The position numbers and the translations under genes are program-made. From Impatiens glandulifera (Eukaryota; Streptophyta; Magnoliopsida; Ericales; Balsaminaceae), in assembly GCF_907164915.1 (NCBI RefSeq), contig NC_061862.1, positions 84,864,846 through 84,928,845 on the forward strand: 64,000 nucleotides of DNA, in the 5' to 3' direction. Below the pieces are notes generated by a model, which saw only the letters and a program-made list of their open reading frames with translations, was not told the DNA's origin and did no database searches. Positions 1 through 12,261 of the stretch are shown one piece after another; position 1 is the first letter of the stretch; every line of letters begins with the position of its first letter.

Positions 1-1560
1 TTATTTTAACTCTATATTTCTTCTTTTTTATATATATTTTTTTATATTCACATTAATTATTAATTATTTTAAAATTGTTTGATCCCAATAATTGAATATA
101 ACAATGAAAATTTTTTTAACAATAAAAATCCTTCAACACAAAAATAAATTAATTAAGAATTGAATAATAATAAAAACTCATTCATCAAACACTAAAAGAG
201 TAATAATCAAATATTAGACAAAACAATTTATTTACTATTAATATAAGTCGTGAATAAAAATTAAATAAAAAATTATTAATTTCATTTTTATTTATATTAA
301 ACTAAATAAAAAAATCTTTTTCATTTTTATTATATTAAATTAAATAAGAAAAAACTTTTCAAAAAATATTACAGTAAAACATAAAATTCATAAATAAGTT
401 GTTAAATTTTTTTTAAAAAATGACAATTTAAGAAATATGAGAAATAAAAACTAATAAAAAAATAAAATATAAAAGAGAAATTAATATTAAAATAATAAAA
501 AATTTAAAAATAAAATAAATTACCTAGTTTAATTAATGAAAAAGAAGGAGAGAAAAAATATATTAATATTTAATTAATAAATATATAAATTTAAAAATAA
601 AAGTTAACCATGGTTATTAAAAAAGGTTAAATAGCCAATTTTTGATAGTACATCGGTTTAAATGACATTTTATTAGTACGTCTAAGTGTAAGTGAGCTAG
701 TTATATAAGTACATACGTCTAAGTGAGCTTTTTTTTCTAATATAAAAATGTAGTATAAAAATAAAATAATAATTTTATCTTTTAATTAGTTAGAGTGATA
801 ATATAATTTAAAATTATTTTTATATAATTATTAGTATTTTCTTAATTTATTTGTTATTATAAATTATTGTAATATTATTATTTAATATTACAATTATTAT
901 ATTTAATTATTAATGTAATTTTAATTTAAATATAAAAAAAAATAATTATTATAAACAGTAAATTGTATTTATTAATTTAAATAGTATTAATAATGGTAAT
1001 AAAATAAATAAATAATAAATAATATTATTTATAATCTAATTAAAGTATAAAATATTATTATTATAAAAAATATATATATATATAGATATATATTAATTAT
1101 AATATTTAACTATTTCAAATATATATTAAAATTATTATATATAATAATAATAATAATATCAAAACTAAATAAAAATATATTTAATACGTTGTATATAATA
1201 TTAATAAAAAAATATAATAAGAAATTACAAATTAAATTATAAAGGACTGTATTCCATTATATGTTGTGTTTGAACTTTAAACACCAAAAGAAAACTAGTC
1301 ATTAGCCATTTTAAAAAAACAAAAGTACTGAAGTAACAAACTTACAAAGGAAAATGTATCTTCCTAATTAATACAAATGAAAACCTAATTTAGAAATCCA
1401 TACACCAAACTTTCACACAACAACAACAACAGTAGAAAAACATATAACCTAAATTAGCAATACATTATGATGGACACATACAAAAACATTCACATAAATA
1501 ATAATAATGTACAAACTAAAAAATCACAACTAACCCTCGATCATCAATCGTCGCTACTTC
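1..1560. other. AT-rich intergenic DNA
   Basis: No open frame resembling a protein domain was found on either strand. The stretch is dominated by A/T runs and short TA tracts. The last 250 bases or so are slightly less AT-rich and probably include the 3' flank of the minus-strand ERD4-like gene, whose stop codon lies at 1564-1566. Confidence 0.6.
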
Positions 1561-1563
1561 TGC

Positions 1564-3832
1564 CTAAGCGAAGGAGACTGACCTGGACACTTGTGATAAC
1601 GCATCTTCGAATTGATCTTCATCTGGAACCTTATCATCATCATCAGAAACCGCCAAACTAGGCGGTATGAATGATTTGAAGATAACTTCCGGATTAGTAG
1701 TATCCTTCAATTCGTTACTAGCAACTACCTCCAGGGCGGGATCTTTGAAAAATCCATAGAATTTACTTCTGCATACCAATGCAAAGATCACTGTCAATAC
1801 AGGAAGTGGAATCAAGATCACCGCCCCTGTAAACTTCTTCAGCGAAAAGTAACCGAACATCGTCATTTGGTATAGCAACAGCGACGCCAATATTCTGGTG
1901 TGTATGTGTGGCCACATTCTCCCATTGCTCTCGTACGAAGGAACGTACACTTTCAAAACCTGGTTTCTAAGTATTAGCCACCCCAGCCCGAAATAGAGCG
2001 CCCCAAATGGGATAATGATGGGCGCGATAATGGAATAGCAAAGGACAATCGTCAAGATTAACATATCCCCGGGGATTCTACTTACATAACCAATATCCCC
2101 TGGAGCCCAAGCTTCTTTGATTTCAGCTTCTGTTTTGCATAGGTATTTCCTCTTCACGTGGTACATGATCAACGGGACTATTCGTGACAATTCGAGACCA
2201 TATCCTACAAAGAATTTCAAGGCCACGAATGTAAGGAAGAAGGTGGCTTTCCCTGGAAGAGACTCGGCTAGAAGATTAGAAATGTAGCCTAAATTTGGAT
2301 TCTCCTGGATGTCTTTGAACGTATCGAATAGAGTCGATCCAATGGTAACTCCTAAGAACACGTTAAACACTGTAAAACAGAAGTATTTCCCTGATGCAGC
2401 CCTGGCTGCGTGACTCTCCGAAGGAAGACCCTCTGCTTTCGATAGCGACAAAAGCAACTTCGAAAGCAGAGCTAAGAACACGATGAGGGCTAATTGAGGA
2501 AGGTAAGCCTCCAAAACGGTCTGAACGGCAGCTATCTCCACTATTGACCTTAAAAACGGGAGATATTTCTCCAAATTGGCTAGCGATGTGAGTGCAGACA
2601 CGAATCCAATGGGGATCATGTAGAAGACAACCATCAATGCCACCAGCACACAGACTAGGTAATGTCGCACTTGTCTTTCGTAGTATTTTTTGTGGAGGTT
2701 TGTCCAAATAAGTTGACGGGCTTCCGGAGCTTCCATTACTGTCCATTTATCTTCCATGGTGGCATGAAGACTCTGAGCAGCCGCGGCAGCAGTCACTCTG
2801 TTTTTGAAGAAGACGATTGCAGAGGCTTGCTGTTTTTCTCTGAGAGTCAACTTTCGTTCCTCCTCTAGCTTGGGAGTTAACTCATTAATTTTGAGCGTGT
2901 AATAGTCAATAGTATCGACGGTTTCCCCAAAGAGACCAAGAAACCCGGTTTTAATCTTGGGTCGAGTAGCTGTAGTCTTGTCGGCAGCAGCATAAACGGT
3001 TTGAACACGATCAAGTTTCTTTTTGTAGGATTGTATCTCTTCCCAGATAGCGTTGACTTGTTTATTGTTTGTGACGACCATTGATCTATAAAATGTGTCT
3101 GGATAGATGGCTGTGAAGTAGGAATCGACATGTTCCTTGATGGTCTGGGTTTGGCTTGACTTCGGAATATCTCTAACGAGGATGGCGAATTGATGGGGTC
3201 TGAGTTCAGGGGATTTTAGGGCAGAAGCTCTAAGGGCCGAAACATGTTTGTAGGCTTTCCAAAGAAGATAATAAGTCAAGAGAGAAACCCAATATTCAGC
3301 TATCACATAAGCCCACAACCTAGGACTCCCCTCTCCAACATTTCCCATTGATAATTTGTCGAGTTCGTTGAAGGTTCCAGCGCTGGTGGTGTTGGTTGAT
3401 TTTGAACTATTGGTCATCGTATCAGTTGCAGCCAATGGTAGAAGAACCGGCAACAGAATCACCCCGGACAAAACAAAGATTCCCAATGCTGTACAATAAT
3501 ACCCATTATCAATAAATGGAAGAGAATGAATTAACTGAAATTCACATACCGGTAGTGAGGAAGACGAAATAGACGGCGGAATCAACACCGGACATGGAGA
3601 TAACGTCCTGTTCGGTTGAAGAGAGAGCCTCTCGTATCCAAGCAAGCGGGTTTCGGGTCCCTCTGGATCCATTTGTACCCCCTTCCCACGGTTCCAACCC
3701 TTTCAAGATCCGATTCGGGTAGTAAACGACACTGTTCCCGGGTTTCGATGACAGCCATGAGAAGAGACACATCAAGATCACAAATATCACAAACGCTGTA
3801 CCCAGAGACGTTAAGAACGAACTGAAATCCAT
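1564..3832 (-). CDS. ERD4: ERD4/OSCA3-type CSC1-like membrane channel
   Basis: Two coding exons, 3550-3832 and 1564-3488, join across one short intron with a GTATGT donor and a GTACAG acceptor to give 735 residues, close to the roughly 720-730 of Arabidopsis ERD4. The N-terminus starts MDFSSFLTSLGTAF, a first membrane segment. The late-exocytosis-type N-terminal region and two further helices come next, then a long cytosolic loop containing RPHQFAILVRDIPK, then the multi-helix DUF221/RSN1_7TM channel core (about residues 345-680) and a short acidic tail ending SVSFA. The family (CSC1/OSCA, related to TMEM63) comprises osmotically or mechanically gated cation channels; ERD4 is the OSCA3.1 branch, first described as dehydration-induced. 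Function here is inferred from family membership. The ATG at 3832 is chosen because it gives the conserved N-terminus, whereas an upstream in-frame ATG adds a low-complexity YYYYYY stretch. No frameshift or premature stop seen. Confidence 0.93.
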
Positions 3833-4230
3833 ATCTTTGTATGTATTCGGGTAGTAGTAGTAGTAGTAAACCAAATTGAGGAAAGAGTTATATTATCTTT
3901 CTATTGAAGAAGGAGAAGTAAGTTACCGTTGAGTCTGGCGAGTTCTATTAGTGTGATTAAATAAATAAAGGAAATGAAAGGGACACAACTATGGAGTTGC
4001 TGTGGACCTGTTGTTATGGTGTGCATAAAGTTGAAGACATATCCTCTCGTGAAGACAGAGATAATAAATATCCGCTGTTTATACATCAAAACAAACACGG
4101 TATAGGATTGAAATTATTAATTAGCTGTATATTGGGGTTTCAGTTTTCACTTTGGAATTACGACACCTGCATTTGATTAGAGAGAGAAAGTACACCGTTT
4201 TTTATACACATACCGACATACATCACAAGG
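3833..4230 (-). promoter_or_regulatory. Putative 5' UTR and promoter of the ERD4-like gene
   Basis: On the minus strand a donor-like ACG|GTAACTTAC occurs near 3925 and an acceptor-like ACAAAG lies just before the start codon (about 3835), so a 5' UTR intron of about 90 bases is possible. A TATA-like GTATAAAA occurs near 4205 on the minus strand. All of this is inference from motif match; transcript data are absent. Confidence 0.3.
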
Positions 4231-4595
4231 CCTTGTTTGATCATCTCATTTTGGGCTTTTTTATTTATTTATTTATTTAATAATGATGGTCTCTCTTTAA
4301 TTTCAATTTAACTTAAATAACTATGTTTATCTTTCATTTTCTCAATCAAGCTTTAGTGCCCTTTATTAGGATAGGGTTCAGTATAGTAAATAAATTAATT
4401 CTTAATTCTTTTTATTTTACAGTTTCATAATACAATATTATTATTTTTTTATTTTTTTTTTAAAGTGACTTGTGTAATTAAAAAACTTAGAAAGAAAAAG
4501 ATACATTAAATAAATCAACAAACTACATACAATCAATCATTTAGCTATTTAAACCATACAAACAATCATAAATTTAAGCGCATTAAATCTTGAAA
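4231..4595. other. AT-rich spacer
   Basis: Poly-A/T-rich spacer between the ERD4-like promoter and a copia remnant. I see no coding signal. Confidence 0.5.
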
Positions 4596-4728
4596 GTCGA
4601 ACTTCATCGTACCTTATGAACCATTCTTGGTATACATCTCATATCTCCAGGGTTGTGAAAATATTTCTCCACGAATGAATGAGAGCATGACCAACATGCC
4701 TTAATCGCATATGTCATCGCTTTGTTGT

Positions 4729-4932
4729 CTATAAATCATTACTGCGCCCGAAAGTTGATACAATTGTTGTCCCATTAGCTGTACTACCTTGATAGTAATA
4801 CAAATTATTACTTTTCCTGATAGCTTTCAACATCACTAGCGTTCTAGAGATTACCTTAAGAATTCCATTTTCCAATTTCACATGTAGGACTTTTGACTCC
4901 AAGGCCCCTAAAGAAATGAGATTCTTTTTCAT
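4729..4932 (-). pseudogene. copia pre-integrase fragment
   Basis: A 67-residue open stretch beginning MKKNLISLGALESK, which matches the region between protease and integrase (…HVPxMxKNLISLGxL…) in copia polyproteins. It lies downstream of gag on the same strand and is cut off from any catalytic integrase. Confidence 0.65.
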
Positions 4933-5265
4933 ATTTGGTATGTACCGAACATCTTTTATAATTCTAGTGGATATGTCATCATTTTTAAGCTTGATTGAAC
5001 ATATCCCTTTTATTTACATTATTAGCATCTCCCATGTAAACAACTCCACCATATAGTTCCTTAAAGTCAAAGAACCACTTTCGAATTGGTGTCATATGAT
5101 AAGTGCAAGATGAGTCCAATATTCACGCGTCAAGATGTGATGTTGTGTGTAACATCGATAAAAAGTATTCTAAATTTGCATCACCTTTATTTTCTGCAAC
5201 ATTTGCATCTTCAGAATCTTTCTCTTTCTTCTTCAACTTTGGACAGTTAATTTTCCAATGTCCTT

Positions 5266-6013
5266 TCACACGACAAAAAGCACTTTCATCTTTGGCAACT
5301 CTACTTTCATATCTTCCTCTTTTCCCTTTTGATTTGCTTTGTTGATGACCCTGACCATCAATGCTTCATCTGTTGTAGCTATTTTATTTTTTATTTTGTC
5401 CAACTTTCTCAATTCATGAATATATAAAGAAAAACTTACACCATCAAGTGATAGATTTTCCTTCCGATAAAGTAACGTTGTTTCTAAGTGTTCAAATTCA
5501 TCAGGAAGGGACGATAGCAACATTAAAGCCAAATCTTCATCCTCAAACTTAACATCAAAGTTTAACAGATCTATTACTAATTGATTAAACTTAGTAATAT
5601 GTTCATTAATATTAGTATATGTCTGGTAATCAAACCGGAACAATCGTTTCTTCACAAGGAGCTTATTCTGACCACTCTTCTTCAGAAATTTGTCCCCCAA
5701 TGCTTGCCACAGTTTCTGTGCAGAAGTTTCATTCTTCACGGCATACTTTTACTCTCTAGACATGCATGATCGAATTGTTTCGCACGCCAATCGATTAATG
5801 ATATTCCATTCTTTTTTCTTCTATACCATCTGGCTTTCTGACCACAATAGCAACATCAAGACCCTACTGAAAAAGAAAATCTAGAACCTCACATTGCTAC
5901 ATGCCGAAATGCCCAGTTCCATAAAAAAATTCTACTACAAACTTCAAATTCGACATCGGTGTCCTCATCCAGGATGACGAAGGAGTTGATGCCCCTTTTG
6001 AAGACTCAGCCAT
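5266..6013 (-). pseudogene. copia gag (UBN2/retrotran_gag type) remnant
   Basis: The minus-strand frame starts MAESSKGASTPSS at 6013, breaks at stops near 5880-5740, and continues as a 157-residue open stretch (5739-5266). The latter has the gag signature LWQALGDKFLKKS followed by KRLFRFDY and LLSSLPDEFEHLET, the usual UBN2 order in plant copia elements. The zinc knuckle follows in another frame, so at least one frameshift is present. It is not expected to encode a working capsid protein. Confidence 0.75.
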
Positions 6014-6778
6014 CATGCCAAGGACGAACCTTCAGCTCTAATACAACTTGTTGGGAAAAACTGACAGAAACAAAAGAACACACTAATAGAATTTGATAAC
6101 GGGGTTCGGCCAAAATGTTGCATACGTATCCGAGCACTATGACTATCAATTAATAAGGATAAATAGATACAAGTATTCATTGAAATAAACTAAAGAGGGG
6201 AGAGTTTATTTTATAAACATTAAGAAACTTCCCCAACTCCTAACATCTTCTGATGTGAGATTCTATTCTAATTGTGAAAAGAATTTCTTTTATATACCAA
6301 GAAACTTATCTCAATCCCATCATCTTCTGATTTGGGATTCTAATTGTGCCAAAAAGAACAGATACTTGATTAGAAGAGCCCCTTCTTTGATTCATGTAAC
6401 TCTAAAGATGACCTGCTTCATTTGATCACTGATACCACCATAAAATGTCAAACTCTTGTCTTCATTTATGAAAAAAATTGTAATACCAAAAAAAATAATG
6501 CATCATTAGTAGTGTTAATTGAACCTGTATCAACATGTGCTACTATGAAAAATCATCTACAAAACAAATGTGAGATATGTCCTCCTCCTAATAGTATGGG
6601 TGGTGGATGTATGGGCGTATCTTCAAAACCATCTTGAAAATGCAATCGATGATCTCAATGATGAGAACAAACAGGTAAGAAGAGAGATGGTCCCCTTGTC
6701 ATGTTCTCCTTTGAAGAACCCGTCATGTATTTTATTCACGCATACAATAAAATGAGTAATAGAGACACATTGCATAAT

Positions 6779-6978
6779 TCATTCAACAAAGATAATCGGG
6801 AAACCCGAGATAGTCAAGAAGTTATGGATAATGTCCCATCTTAATGAACCAAAAACTTTTTGAATATCAATTTTAAACATCACCCTATGAGATATATTTC
6901 TCCTACCATATCCCTTTATTAGACAATGTATAAGAAGGATATTATGCGATATTGAACGACCAGGTATAATCACAGATT
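6779..6978 (-). pseudogene. LINE-type reverse transcriptase fragment
   Basis: The minus frame reads IIPGRSISHNILLIHCLIKG followed by GYGRRN and MFKIDIQKVFGSLRWD. This is the characteristic non-LTR retrotransposon RT stretch (GRxIxDNILLxxExxxxY … KxDxxKAxDxxxW). The Asp usually found after K-A-F/Y reads Gly (KVFGSL). Only about 60 residues remain. It abuts a Ty3/gypsy RT fragment in the same reading direction at about 6978. Confidence 0.75.
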
Positions 6979-7169
6979 GTCCCGATGAACCCCTTGAGCT
7001 CTTTCAAGTTACTTGGTCTCCGCATATTGCGGATGACAGCTACTTTGGCTGGATCTGGGTCGATTCCATGCCTGTGGACGATGCAGCCTAGAAAGATTCC
7101 CATAGAAAGACCAAAGGCGCACTTGAGTGGGTTCATTTGAAAGTTGAACTTTTGATTGACAGCGTGCAA
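6978..7169 (-). pseudogene. Ty3/gypsy reverse transcriptase fragment
   Basis: The minus frame reads VNQKFNFQMNPLKCAFGLSM, then FLGCIVHRHGIDPDPAKVAV and LKELKGFIG. This is the connection between the RT thumb and RNase H in gypsy elements (xLNPxKCxFGxxxGxFLGxxVxxxGI…P…LKxFxG). It shows a gypsy relic, not a gene. Nothing else of the element is visible beyond about 7170. Confidence 0.75.
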
Positions 7170-7199
7170 AGACCATGACTAATAATACTAGAAATAACA

Positions 7200-7562
7200 C
7201 TTTTAAAACGATTTGAGATGATTTTGGAAATAATTTAATAAATAACATTGCAATAAAAATAGGCCTAAAATCATGAATCTTTTCGAGTATGAAGCTCTTC
7301 AGTATAAGATTTAGGACCGTAACATTCTACTCGTAACATTCTACTGCTTCAACATTTTTCTACTATTCTGAAAAAACTCCAAAACTCCATCATATCCACC
7401 ATCTCCTAATTGTCTTTAAAGAAAGTAGCATTATATTCATAACACGCGGGCTTTTGTCACCATTCATTTGAAAAAACAACTCTTTGAATCTTTTCTCTCG
7501 TAACCATCTCAATCAATTTCTCTTCCCTCGTAATCATCTCAATCAATTTTCAGCTTTCATCC
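7200..7562. other. Spacer without recognised features
   Basis: AT-rich DNA between retroelement fragments and a MITE. No coding signal seen. Confidence 0.5.
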
Positions 7563-7565
7563 TTA

Positions 7566-8203
7566 GACCATCTCCAACCCTCACCCCATTTTCATCTCCA
7601 AAATGCAGTAAACGTCACATCAAACAGTAATTCATCTCCAACCCAAAAACTCATTTCCAAACTCAAAAGAATATTCTCAGAATATTCTTTTTTACACAAA
7701 CTTTTTAACTTTACTAATATTATCTATATATTTATCAACTTTATAAATTTAACCCCAATCTTTTCTCATTTGTTTATGAATTTTTTTTTATAAATTAATA
7801 ATTCATATACTTAAATATAATTTAATAATATTTTAAACAAACAAAAATTATAAAATAAAAATTCTTTTATCAATATTATTTATAATTATAAATTTATAAT
7901 ATAAATAAATAAAATTATTAAATACTTAAATAAATTATAAATAAATACAAAAAGATTATAAATATATATAATTAAATAAATGTTTAATATAAAAGAAAAC
8001 TTAAAGAAAATTTTAATTAAAATAAAAAAGTACAAGGGCCTTTTCACATATTTTGGATAAATGCAGGATGAACAGTATTCCGCCATATATGGCGTCTTCT
8101 TCCTCTAAATATGCCGGAACTTCATTTTGGCGGAGGATTTGGAGGCCGGTTGGAGGAGAATGGGCTACTGCAAACCCAGTTTGCAGTAGGGTTGGAGATG
8201 CCC
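7566..8203. mobile_element. Harbinger/Tourist-like MITE with TTA target duplication
   Basis: The left end reads GACCATCTCCAACCC and the right end, reverse-complemented, GGGCATCTCCAACCC, a 15-bp inverted repeat with two mismatches. TTA flanks both ends (7563-7565 and 8204-8206), the 3-bp duplication typical of PIF/Harbinger MITEs. The interior is AT-rich and non-coding, with a GC-richer palindromic stretch near 8170-8195. Related copies lie at 8207, 12596 and 52441. Confidence 0.8.
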
Positions 8204-8206
8204 TTA

Positions 8207-8560
8207 GACCATCTCCAACCCATAAACTCATTCTCAAACCCAAAATACAGTAAATGTCACATCAAACAGTAATTCATCTCCAACCCAAAAACTCATTTCT
8301 AAACCCAAAATAATATTTTTAGAATATTCCTTTCTTACACAAACTTTTTATTCTTATTAATATTATCTATATATTTATCAACTTTACATATTTAACCCCC
8401 AATCTTTTCTTATTCATTTAATAAAATAAAAATAAAATTAATTAAATATCAATAATTTATAATAAATAAAATAATTTAATAATATATTTAAATAAGCAAA
8501 CATATCATATAAAAAACAAACATTATTAATAAAAAAAACACTTGCATATATATATAAAAT
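8207..8560. mobile_element. Second MITE copy, head-to-tail, right end missing
   Basis: It starts immediately after the TTA that closes the previous MITE and repeats its left 190 bases closely: CATCTCCAACCC, then CACATCAAACAGTAATTCAT, then TATCTATATATTTATCAACT. No matching right terminal repeat is seen before 8800, so the element is truncated or diverged; the end given is approximate. Confidence 0.65.
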
Positions 8561-10860
8561 AAATTAGATAAAATTTAAGTATAATAAATTTAATGATTTA
8601 ATTATATATTTAAAAAATAATATAATTTTTTATCTTAAGAGTAAAAAAACATAAATTAAAGGATTAATTTACATGTGAAAAAATTAAAAATTAAAAAAAA
8701 ATGTAAGGCAAAAATGGTCAAAATGGTGATAATGAACCGCTCATAAGCATATTTGCGTCTGACTGAAAAGAAGGCAAATTCACATTATATATTTTTTTTG
8801 TCGGTGGATTGAAGGAGAAAATGACACGCATAATGAGTTATGCGTTACCGGTTGGAAACCATCTTCTTAACAATCACAATCCGGCGAAGAATAATGTTTT
8901 GATCCAACTGCTCCTTTTTTCACCAATAAGATTTTATAAAACCTTATTGCTTCATCATGAAGCTTCCTCTGACCTGAGCAGTACTACCATCATCCTTTTT
9001 CAATCTGGCGAAAAATACAGTTTATTTAATTTAAAAACTAAATATAATTTTTTATTTACTCTTAAGATTTGGACTTGATAAGTTTATGTATCTAGTTTAT
9101 TAATTCTCATTGAATTAGTTTATTTTAACACATAAATCATGGTCTAAATAAATAATTATATTCTTATAATTTGTTTGAAATAATGGATTTTATAGAAAAA
9201 AAATATTTATTTGATGAAAAAAATAATTATTTGAGTTTAATGATTAAATTCAAATTTTATATGATTTAAAATTTGGAATAGTTTAATTTATTAAACTGAA
9301 AATGAGAATGAAATATATTGATCAATTAATTTTACTTAAATAATTTAATTTGAAAAATACACTTTTAGAGTTAACATCACTTGTAAGAAGTAAAAAATAA
9401 ATAAGATTAAATAGAAAATTTGTCTAAATAAGAGTCACTAAATAACTCAATTGTAATAATTTATTAATTTTGAATTAAGGTATTAGTTATTCATATTATA
9501 AAATAGCTAACAAATAGACGTGCTAAAAAAAAGAAATGTTAGATTTTCAAACAAACAAGTCCTATACGGTCGCGCGTGTAGAGCGTGTATAGAATAAAGA
9601 AACTTTTGTAAATACGTGGACGTCGCAGAGACTTACCGTTTGAGGTACACGTGGAGAGTTCAGGGGCTGCCGACAGACATTAACGGACATGTCTATCCTT
9701 TGCAAAGGCATACGATATTCGGTTGAGTTAATTCTAAAAAAAAAAGAATATTATTATTATTATTATATATTAATATTTTTATTTTTATTTTAATAAGAAG
9801 ATAGCTCTGACAATTTATAATCACTCCCACTGCCGACTTCCAAAAATCACAAATATTATTTATTTATTAATTTCAAAATCAGTTTGAATACATATTTACC
9901 TTTTTTTTAGACGTGTATGGGTCAACTTTTTTATTAAATACAAATGGGTAAACTTTATTTTGTATAAAATTACATAAGTTTTAATATATTATTATATATT
10001 GTTAATTGAATTACAGAATAATTATAACAAATTAATTGTTTATATATTTTTTATTAATTAGTTCAATTATTTATTTTTTAAAAATAAATAATGTTTAATA
10101 TTTTGTATCTAAATATCTCCGTTTTATATAATTTAATATGGAAAATTTTATTTAAATATTTAATAATATTTAAGCAATCCTAATCAGACCAGCTTGATTC
10201 GGTTGGATTTTTTAATATAATTTCAAAAATATTTATTATTATTTTTATTTAATCTCAACTAAGATATTAAAAAAATATATTAAATATAAATAGAACTCAC
10301 TCTTTAAATTTTTTATGGAAATATATTTAATTAATTTTATTTTTATTAAAGCATAAAGGTATTTCCATTATCATAAAAAACAAAAGATAAATATGTCGAG
10401 GGACCGGGTCCCACCATTAGCAAATGCCAGCACATGAACTATATATGAAGAATGGTAGCTGAAATTAGTGGGACCCATGACGATATTTCGCAATCCGCAT
10501 ATTAAAGCAATGTAGGCAAACTCTCCTTCCATTAAAAAGTAAATAAAATAATAAAATAAATAAATAAAATAATGCTACTTGTTTTAATTAAAATCTGAAA
10601 AATATGATAGTTGAATAAAAAATATTCCTGTACCAAATCATATAATTAATTAATTTGTTTTACTTAAATTTAAAATACAGAGGCTTTTTTTTATTAACTT
10701 TTTTTTTAATAATTTTAAATTCTATTATAATCATAACATTAATGTTATATTTTATTACTTTAAAAAAATATTCAATAATTACAATGATTTGCATGTTAAT
10801 TTTTGTTAAAGGTGAAGTATATAAAAAGTATTTTTATAATTCATAAACATTATAATATTT
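8561..10860. other. AT-rich intergenic DNA with a small GC-richer patch
   Basis: No recognised gene. The open frame at 8809-9078 matches nothing I know. A GC-richer patch at 9560-9725 carries several ACGT-core motifs (TACGTGGACGTC, TACACGTGGAG), and 10407-10471 holds a GGGTCCCAC … GTGGGACCC inverted repeat. Neither can be tied to a gene. Confidence 0.5.
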
Positions 10861-10865
10861 ATCAT

Positions 10866-10992
10866 ACCAAGGTAGTTTAGTGGTAAGAGTCGGTTTAAGA
10901 GATCAAAAAGTCACAAATTTGATTTCATATAAAAACATTTTGAGTTTAAGCAGGGTTATAACTATGAGATGTCATGCTAATTCTTTTTTAAT
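10866..10992 (+). mobile_element. tRNA-derived SINE, diverged copy
   Basis: An A-box-like TAGTTTAGTGGTAAGAGTCG (10873-10892) is followed about 30 bases later by a degenerate B-box (AAATTTGATTTC). Downstream come CATTTTGAGTTTAAGC and GTCATGCTAATTCTTTTTTA. The same order is seen at 40836-40970 and, inverted, at 38150-38228. The head resembles a Pol III tRNA promoter; the short tail ends in a T run. Confidence 0.6.
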
Positions 10993-11123
10993 TCCCATAA
11001 ACATTATAACATTTACAATATCTAAAAATTATAACATCCTATCATATACATACTGATGTTTTAAATTATTTTATTCATACAATATAATGTCATATGAATC
11101 TAACAAATATTTGGATAGAAAAC

Positions 11124-11124
<1 letters not shown>

Positions 11125-11171
<47 letters not shown>
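11125..11171. repeat. (TA)n microsatellite
   Basis: About 45 bases of alternating TA. The open frames running through it on both strands (IYIYIY) are artefacts of the repeat. Confidence 0.95.
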
Positions 11172-11174
<3 letters not shown>

Positions 11175-11678
11175 CACAAGCTGCATGTTTAAGAAAAAGA
11201 ATAATAGGAAGAATATATGTCCAATGCATTGTTTGGTTTGAGATGAGTGATAAGATGAATTACCACGAGAAATATATAAATATTTTATTTGATGAATATC
11301 TAAATTAAATATTAATTTATATGACATAATATGAATTAAAATAAGTTTAATTATATGTGTATTTATACATTTTTTATAGACAAAATTATTTGTTTTTTGT
11401 TTTAGATTATTAATGGGCCGTTGCTAAAGATATTGACATTCCCCAGGCCCAGCCCCAGCCCCAGCCCCAACTAAAGATTATTTTGTTTATCTTAAGTCCG
11501 CAAGGATAAGCCCCAACATCATTCCATTAACAGGTAGTTCCTGAATATTGTGGACTAGACTTTAGAGAAGCAAAACCATAAATAATTTATATTTGTTAAA
11601 TTTTATAATAAGTTTAAAAAAATTGATTATAATGTATCAAATAATATAATTGAAACAAAAGTATACTAATACTAAGGA
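11172..11678. other. Intergenic spacer
   Basis: AT-rich apart from a short CCCAGC-repeat patch near 11440-11470. No gene recognised. Confidence 0.5.
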
Positions 11679-11686
11679 TGAAGCAT

Positions 11687-12261
11687 TAGCCTTTTAAGAG
11701 GTTCGATTAGGTCGGTTTGCCTAAATCATAAATCGTCGGTTTAGTTTATTGATCGATTCGATCAGTTCAGTCAGTTTATTCGATTTACTAGGTTTAAAAA
11801 AATACCTAAATTTAAAATTAGTAAAACAATAAGAATTTTCTTTATAATTTGTAAATTTATTGAAGATGTTAATGTGGATACTATATATCAAAACAATGTT
11901 AGTTGGGTTCCAATCCTAATTCTCAAATCTATTTTTTTATAATGAAATATTTTTAAATTTTAACCTCAAATAAAAGTAAGCAAAATAAAAAAATGATGAA
12001 GATGAAAAGCATATGCTTCTCTCTCATCCATACAAAAAATTACCCCAAATCCAAAAATATAACTTACCGGTTCGGTCGGTAGGTGGATTGGTTTAACAAA
12101 CAATGAACCGACAAACCGAACTGAAAGACTTCGGTTCAAACTATTTCAAGTTATTTCAAACTATTTCAGACGGTTGGTTTTTCTGTTCAGTTTGTTTTTG
12201 GTTCGATTTCAGACGATTCAGTTCGATTCCAGGCATTTTTGGTCGATTTACTTACAGCCTA
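11687..12261. mobile_element. Small non-autonomous hAT element
   Basis: Perfect 8-bp direct repeats TGAAGCAT flank it (11679-11686 and 12262-12269). The ends read TAGCC… and, reverse-complemented, TAGGC…, so the terminal repeats are short and imperfect. Both subterminal regions are rich in CGGTTCGGT/TTCGATT-type motifs, as in plant hAT elements. No transposase. The 8-bp duplication supports a hAT assignment. Confidence 0.65.

Larger units (their letters stand above)
4596..6400 (-). mobile_element. Truncated Ty1/copia retrotransposon remnant
   Basis: Read on the minus strand: one LTR starts at about 6049 on the plus side with TGTTGGG and extends to roughly 6390. It contains a TATA-like GGTATATAAAAG on the minus strand (near 6295). 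Next come a primer-binding-site-like TTGTATTAGAGC (6036-6047), gag (6013-5266), a zinc-knuckle remnant with GHWKINC, a protease-like stretch in which DSG reads DSS, and the integrase pre-domain (4932-4729). The element stops near 4596 with no core integrase, RT, RNase H or second LTR recognised. It is dead through truncation and frameshifts. Confidence 0.75.

Noticed and set aside
2363..3131. Several short open frames on both strands
   Set aside because: Shadows of the ERD4-like exon 2.
8809..9078. 89-residue open frame as a gene
   Set aside because: No recognisable domain, and nothing distinguishes it from chance in this AT-rich DNA.
11087..11327. Open frames on both strands with IYIYIY repeats
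   Set aside because: They translate a (TA)n tract.
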